From NCBI GenBank assembly GCA_002405995.1, contig DHMW01000068.1, positions 4,190-12,319 of the forward strand: 8,130 bases of DNA. The letters are read 5' to 3'. Positions 4,730-8,130 of this stretch are shown here, one piece after another; positions within the stretch are counted from its first letter, which is position 1, and each line of letters starts with the position of its first letter. This DNA is from Oscillospiraceae bacterium UBA4632. Lineage in GTDB: Bacteria; Bacillota; Clostridia; Oscillospirales; Oscillospiraceae. The notes below the pieces were generated by a model. That model was not told the origin of the DNA. It worked only from the letters and a program-made list of their open reading frames with translations, and made no database searches. The position numbers were made by a program, and so were the translations under genes.

Positions 4730-5796
4730 GCGCTCTCACCCGCTCCGATCTCCGTGATCGTCACCGTCCCCAGCACCGGCAGCTCCGTCGCGCCCATCTC
4801 GACGTCTGCCGCAGGCGCGAGCAGGTGGCAGTTCTCCACGCCCTCCGTGCCGTAGAGAATGCCCGCAAGCCTTGCCGTATACACGCTCTCGCCCAGCCGC
4901 TCGCCGGTAAAATACGCCTCCAGCACCGCTCTTGCCGCATCTGCCAGCTCCTCCATGCTGTAGCCCGGCTGCGCGGCCAGCTCCGCGCGCACGTCCACCG
5001 TTTTCTCCTCCGGCGCCTTGACCTTCACATCCACCGCGATCTCGCGTTTCTCCGCCAGCGCCGCCTCGATCTCGCCCAGCAGCCCATCATCCGGCGCACC
5101 GCTGTGCGTCGAAACATACACGTCCACCGTTCCGATGCCGCGCGCACGCCCCACCGCCTTTGCCGCCGCAACGTTTGCAAAGCGCATTGCCTCCTGCTCG
5201 TAGAACGCCGCGTTCGCGCCGTTCGGCAGCCGTTTGAAGCTCTCCAGCACACGCCGGCGCAGGCTCTCGTCGTCCTCCTCATCGCTCCCTCCGGCAAACG
5301 CCGCAGGATTGCTGCACTGCGTCACACCGACGGGATACGCCGCCATGATGTGGACCGCCCCGGCGATGGCGTTGCCCGCCGCGCCCGCCTCCACGGCGCG
5401 CGCAGGAACATCCACGTAGCTCTCGCCCTTTTTCAGCGTCGCCTCCTCCGTCGTTTCAAAGCGCACGCCGCTGTTGGTCATCGCCGTGCTGCCCTGCTCG
5501 ATCGTATAGTCCGCCGCCACCGCGCCCGGCGCGGAAAAGCGCAGCGTGCCCGCCGCCTTCGCCGCCGCCAGGCGCGTGATGCCGCGCGTCTGGGCGTGAT
5601 AGTCCAGATATTCCCCCATCGCCGTCTGCGGGAAGCTCTGGTCCAGCACCCAGTCCGCCTGCGCCAGCAGCGCCTGCACCTCCGCCGCCAGCGCATAAAG
5701 GCGCACCATCAGGTCGCAGCCGTCATTGGGCGTAAAGCCCGCCCTTTCCGCGAACGTCCCCCGCATCCGCTCATAGATCGTCCTCAGTTCCTCCAT
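4726..5796 (-). CDS. Phage baseplate J-like protein (XkdT / Mu gp47 type)
   Basis: 356-residue structural protein of a contractile-tail baseplate wedge. The N-terminal region carries MGEYLDYHAQTRGITRLAAAKAAGTLRFSAPG (cited in part: YLDYHAQTRGITR at about 63-75), the usual signature of the baseplate J family. The ADYTIEQGSTAMTNSGVRFE segment, GAAGNAIAGAV (about 137-147) and the DDESLRRRVLESFKRLPNGA segment (about 175-194) also fit the family, and the last third forms alternating strands and helices as expected. The start at 5796 is 6 nt after the upstream stop. The nearest GGAGG is 13 nt away inside that gene, so coupling is likely. It lies between the gp25-like and DUF2313 genes, the standard order. 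Confidence 0.93.
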   Translation of the reverse strand: MEELRTIYERMRGTFAERAGFTPNDGCDLMVRLYALAAEVQALLAQADWVLDQSFPQTAMGEYLDYHAQTRGITRLAAAKAAGTLRFSAPGAVAADYTIEQGSTAMTNSGVRFETTEEATLKKGESYVDVPARAVEAGAAGNAIAGAVHIMAAYPVGVTQCSNPAAFAGGSDEEDDESLRRRVLESFKRLPNGANAAFYEQEAMRFANVAAAKAVGRARGIGTVDVYVSTHSGAPDDGLLGEIEAALAEKREIAVDVKVKAPEEKTVDVRAELAAQPGYSMEELADAARAVLEAYFTGERLGESVYTARLAGILYGTEGVENCHLLAPAADVEMGATELPVLGTVTITEIGAGESA

Positions 5797-5802
5797 CGTC
5801 TC

Positions 5803-6156
5803 TCACTCTCCTCCTATCGCCACGCGCAGCGTCGTCTCCTCCGTCTCATACCGCAGCGCGATCTCCGCCTCCAGCACACCGCCGCTGTCCCGCAGCGTTA
5901 CGCCGCTCACGCTCAGCCCCGGCTCGTCCGCAAGCGCCTCCGCGGCGTACTGCTTTGCCGCCGAGGCGCGGCTTTCCCCCTTCTCCTTCCACAGAAGGTG
6001 CAGCCTGCTGCCAAGCTCCGGCGCGAGTGCAAAGCTCCCGCGCCGCACGCTCAGCTTGTAGAGCGCGCGCTCCAGCAGCTCCTCCGTTCCGTCTGCGCGC
6101 TGCGTGCCGCCCGCGCCGTCGCTCACATAGTCCCTGTCCCTGATCCTCAGCTCCAT
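5803..6156 (-). CDS. Baseplate wedge / sheath initiator protein, gp25-like (Mu gp46, XkdS position)
   Basis: 117-residue protein starting MELRIRDRDYVSDGAGGTQR, followed by a helix (EELLERALYKLSVRRGSFAL), the PELGSRLHLLW segment, SAAKQYAAEALADEPGLSV, and a C-terminal sheet LEAEIALRYETEETTLRV. This pattern (short N-terminal strands, helix, a Gly-Ser loop, helix, then paired strands) is typical of the T4 gp25/Mu gp46 group, which nucleates the contractile sheath on the baseplate. The ATG has GGAGG 7 nt upstream and begins 3 nt after the spike gene. It is followed after 6 nt by baseplate J, as in most contractile-tail clusters. Confidence 0.82.
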   Translation of the reverse strand: MELRIRDRDYVSDGAGGTQRADGTEELLERALYKLSVRRGSFALAPELGSRLHLLWKEKGESRASAAKQYAAEALADEPGLSVSGVTLRDSGGVLEAEIALRYETEETTLRVAIGGE

Positions 6157-6159
6157 GGC

Positions 6160-6540
6160 TCATCCTCCCAGTCCTATGTACGGCACGCCGTTGATGTACA
6201 GCACCCCGTTGATATCCACTCTGCCGTTGTTGTGCAGCACGATCTCCGTCCCCGCCTTTCCTGAGCGGATGCGCACCTCGCCCGGCTCCAGCCCATTCTC
6301 CGCCTGCACCGCCGTCCCCACGGCAAAGGTCTCCTCGCCGAAGGTCCCTCCGCGCACGATCAGCACATCCTCTCCCTTGCGCGGCAGCCACTCATAGCCT
6401 CCCGGGCCCACGGCCCTCACGCTGCGCTTTTCTCCGCAGCTGAACACCGCCGTCTCTTTCCCCTCGATCGTCACCGTGCCGCCCTGCGCCGAGGCAACGT
6501 CCTGCATCTCGTGCGCCGTCAGCTTTCTTGATAGCCACAT
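6160..6540 (-). CDS. Baseplate spike / assembly protein (gpV, Mu gp45-like)
   Basis: 126-residue protein. After a short lead (MWLSRKLTAHEMQDVASAQG) comes an OB-like sheet region with GGYEWLPRKGEDVLIVRGG (about 47-65), which fits the N-terminal domain of Mu gp45-type spikes. The C-terminal half has a regular strand pattern, GEVRIRSGKAGTEIVLHNNG then VDINGVLYINGVPYIGLGG. The repeated ING-V-YI units are typical of the trimeric beta-prism tip that pierces the cell envelope. The position between hub and gp25-like genes agrees. The start at 6540 has AAGGA 5 nt upstream, overlapping the hub stop codon. It is shorter than many spikes, with no added enzymatic domain. Confidence 0.78.
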   Translation of the reverse strand: MWLSRKLTAHEMQDVASAQGGTVTIEGKETAVFSCGEKRSVRAVGPGGYEWLPRKGEDVLIVRGGTFGEETFAVGTAVQAENGLEPGEVRIRSGKAGTEIVLHNNGRVDINGVLYINGVPYIGLGG

Positions 6541-6549
6541 CTTTTTCCT

Positions 6550-7488
6550 TCACTCCCTCTGCAGCTTTACCTCGCTCGTCTCTCCGTCCTCGCCGAAGCG
6601 CCGCTTCAGCTCGATCACGCGGAACCGTCCGCTCACGCCCAGCCTCGACCACTGCACCGCCGCCGTGTCGCCGGGTGCAGCGGCAAAGCGTCCCGCGATC
6701 GCCGCAGTCAGCGTCTCCGCGCCCTCCTTTGACCGCTCGATCTGGTATGCGCCCGTGCAGCGCATCGCCTGCGCGCCGCTTTTTGCCGGCACGTAGAATA
6801 CCCTTCTGCTCCTGCCGCCGCGCGCGTAAAGGTCCTCGTTGCGCACGCGCTGGCGCGCGCCCGCCTTCTTATCCACCACCAGCGCCTCGGCGATCACGCC
6901 GTAGCGCCTGTCGCACGATACGAGCGCCGTCACCGGCGTCGTATCGTCTATCGCCACCTGCGCGCCGCGGCGCGCCCTCTTCAGCTCCAGCGTGCCGTCC
7001 TTGCGGAAGTACGGCGTCAGCCCCGCGTGCAGCACGGCAAAGTCGTTCACTGCCTTCCACTGGCTCGCTCCGTTCGCCACGCGGTAGCCTGCGCATTCCG
7101 CCTCGTCCCACGCGCCGCACGCAACGCCCCACGGCGTCACGTGGTTCCTGACGATCTCCCCTGTCGTCGCCAGCTCGTAGCTCACCGCCTCCGCCTCGCT
7201 GTCCAGCAGCAGCGCCGCCATACCGCGCCCGCTCAGCTCCAGCTCCAATCCCCGCTTCGCGTCGCAGCGCGCGCACACCTCGTCGATCACACCGCGGAAC
7301 TCCACCGCGCCGTCCTCTCTCGCCGTAAAGCGCACCGCCCGTCTCAGCGTCTCTGCCATCGCCGCCTCGTAGGGGCAGCGCAGCGTAAAGCTGTCGCACG
7401 GCACGCTCCCCGTATAGCACATTTCCCACTCCAGCAGCGTCGGCAGCGCGTATTCCGCCCCCTCGCAGGTCGTCAGATATCCCTTCAT
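6550..7488 (-). CDS. Phage baseplate hub protein, late control D / XkdQ type
   Basis: 312-residue protein of the hub that joins the tail tube to the spike. Supporting segments are MKGYLTTCEGAEYALPTLLE at the start, a strand-rich domain with REDGAVEFRGVIDEVCARCD (about 57-76), GLELELSGRGMAALLLDSEA (about 80-99), and GEIVRNHVTPWGV (about 110-122). After the middle domain come a FRKDGTLELKRARRG stretch and a C-terminal sheet ending SRLGVSGRFRVIELKRRFG and KLQRE. The RGMAALLLDSEA segment with a following helix is characteristic of XkdQ/YqbQ-type hubs. The ATG at 7488 shares one base with the stop of the LysM gene (TGATG). The frame remains open upstream to 8019, but that part is out of register with the LysM gene and is not a likely translation. 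Confidence 0.85.
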   Translation of the reverse strand: MKGYLTTCEGAEYALPTLLEWEMCYTGSVPCDSFTLRCPYEAAMAETLRRAVRFTAREDGAVEFRGVIDEVCARCDAKRGLELELSGRGMAALLLDSEAEAVSYELATTGEIVRNHVTPWGVACGAWDEAECAGYRVANGASQWKAVNDFAVLHAGLTPYFRKDGTLELKRARRGAQVAIDDTTPVTALVSCDRRYGVIAEALVVDKKAGARQRVRNEDLYARGGRSRRVFYVPAKSGAQAMRCTGAYQIERSKEGAETLTAAIAGRFAAAPGDTAAVQWSRLGVSGRFRVIELKRRFGEDGETSEVKLQRE

Positions 7489-8054
7489 CACGGCAGCGTC
7501 ACCTGCTCTCCCGCCGCGATCCGGTTCGGATTCCCGATCTGCGGGTTTGCCGCCAGCAGCGCGCGCAGCGTCACGCCCTGCGCATTCGCAATGCCCCACA
7601 GCGTATCGCCGCTTTTCACGGTGTAGCGCCGCCTTGCGCCGCAGCCGCCCGCCGTCCTGCCGCCCGCCGTGCCGCCGTCCGTCCGCACGAGCGCCGTCTC
7701 CACCGGGTTTGCCTCCCAGAAGGCAAAGCGGTAGCGCACATAGTCCTCCAGCGGCTGCTGCGCAAGCTCCAGCGATACGAAGTACGCCTGCGCCGTCTGC
7801 CACACCGGATGCACCAGCAGTCCCGGCCCTCCGCCGTAAAACACCGTCGCCAGCCGCTTGAATTCCTCGTAGGCGCCCTCTCCTGCGAAAACGCCCTCGC
7901 CCTCCATCACGCGGCAGCCCTGCCCCAGATCCTGCATCACGCATCGCCCGAACGGCACCTTTGCCGCCGTGATGCTGCGCCGGAACGTGATGCTGTATGT
8001 CTCCGGGTTGTGCGGCCATACATAGTTCTTGTACCGCATCGGTGCCAGCTTCAT
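7488..8054 (-). CDS. LysM-domain phage tail protein (XkdP-like)
   Basis: 188-residue protein. The N-terminal domain (about 1-120) starts MKLAPMRYKNYVWPHNPETY. It contains the FGRCVMQDLGQGCRVMEGEG and YGGGPGLLVHPVW segments, which resemble the N-terminal domain of tail proteins in the Mu gpN/DNA-circulation group. A Gly-rich linker (about 126-140) leads to a complete LysM module (143-188: YTVKSGDTLWGIANAQGVT, then LLAANPQIGNPNRI). LysM modules bind N-acetylglucosamine glycans, so the protein probably touches peptidoglycan during tail assembly or injection. The start at 8054 follows GGGGAG at 6 nt. An in-frame ATG at 8096 overlaps the upstream gene and has no good binding site. Confidence 0.86.
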   Translation of the reverse strand: MKLAPMRYKNYVWPHNPETYSITFRRSITAAKVPFGRCVMQDLGQGCRVMEGEGVFAGEGAYEEFKRLATVFYGGGPGLLVHPVWQTAQAYFVSLELAQQPLEDYVRYRFAFWEANPVETALVRTDGGTAGGRTAGGCGARRRYTVKSGDTLWGIANAQGVTLRALLAANPQIGNPNRIAAGEQVTLP

Positions 8055-8070
8055 TTTCTTCTCCCCTCTC

Positions 8071-8130
8071 TCAGTAGAATAAAAAGCCTCCGTCATAGCG
8101 CCGCGCGTCGCGCTCGATCTCTCCGCTCAC
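8071..8130 (-). CDS. C-terminal end of upstream tail gene, probably the tape measure protein
   Basis: Only the last 19 codons are present: the frame reads VSGEIERDARRYDGGFLFY and ends in TGA, 16 nt before the LysM gene start. In PBSX-like clusters the gene just upstream of the LysM tail protein is the tape measure protein, which sets tail length, so this assignment rests on position. The other two frames are closed or belong to the downstream gene. Confidence 0.55.
   Translation of the reverse strand: MSGEIERDARRYDGGFLFY

Noticed and set aside
4546..6264. 572-codon plus-strand frame, the longest in the window
   Set aside because: The Arg/His/Ala-rich translation has no recognisable domain and spans three well-supported minus-strand baseplate genes. 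It is an antisense shadow.
7489..8019. Extension of the hub gene upstream as one 489-codon protein
   Set aside because: The extra 177 residues are Gly/Arg/Ala-rich and out of frame with the LysM gene, which has clear domain structure in the same place. The TGATG junction gives a natural start at 7488.
8055..8096. Longer start (ATG at 8096) for the LysM tail protein
   Set aside because: No ribosome binding site at good spacing, and it would overlap the preceding frame. The ATG at 8054 has GGGGAG 6 nt upstream.
1..8130. CRISPR arrays, insertion sequences, tRNA or rRNA genes, defence or toxin-antitoxin genes
   Set aside because: I looked for regularly spaced repeats, transposase motifs, inverted terminal repeats and RNA gene signatures on both strands and saw none.

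Overview
The window joins two unrelated gene blocks, all on the minus strand. Three things suggest a GC-rich, amino-acid-fermenting Clostridia member, probably an Oscillospiraceae-type gut anaerobe: high GC content, glutaconate CoA-transferase next to glutaconyl-CoA decarboxylase, and a Firmicutes-type contractile phage tail cluster. The taxonomic call is an inference.

Left block (1-2529), read right to left. A sigma-A-type promoter (TTGATT, 17 bp, TATAAT) starts a roughly 100-nt leader. It is followed by gctA (glutaconate CoA-transferase alpha, with an unusual Ala/Lys/Glu-rich insertion), gctB (beta subunit, with the catalytic Glu54) and the first 151 codons of gcdA (glutaconyl-CoA decarboxylase alpha, cut by the window edge). 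Together they belong to the 2-hydroxyglutarate route of glutamate fermentation: GctAB loads CoA onto the dicarboxylic acid, a dehydratase outside the window forms glutaconyl-CoA, and the decarboxylase yields crotonyl-CoA, normally while exporting sodium ions.

Middle (2416-2737). A gene-poor gap holds the gct promoter, a possible 20-codon leader ORF that overlaps the gctA start, an AT-rich stretch, and a very strong symmetric hairpin terminator (2692-2739). The hairpin closes the phage operon and separates it from the gct operon.

Right block (2738-8130). This is a compact late operon of a contractile-tailed prophage or tail-like particle, related in order to the Bacillus PBSX xkd genes. In transcription order it has: the last codons of an upstream gene (probably the tape measure protein), a LysM tail protein, the baseplate hub (late control D type), a spike (Mu gp45-like), a sheath initiator (gp25/Mu gp46-like), baseplate J, and a Mu gp48/DUF2313 baseplate protein ending in three Trp decapeptide repeats. 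Then come three small membrane proteins of a lysis cassette and an M15 peptidoglycan peptidase with an SLH-like C-terminus. Genes overlap or abut throughout. No tail-fibre gene lies between the baseplate and lysis genes, where one is usually found. The host-phage junction must lie in or near 2416-2697 if the element is integrated here, but no attachment repeat can be identified from one side only.
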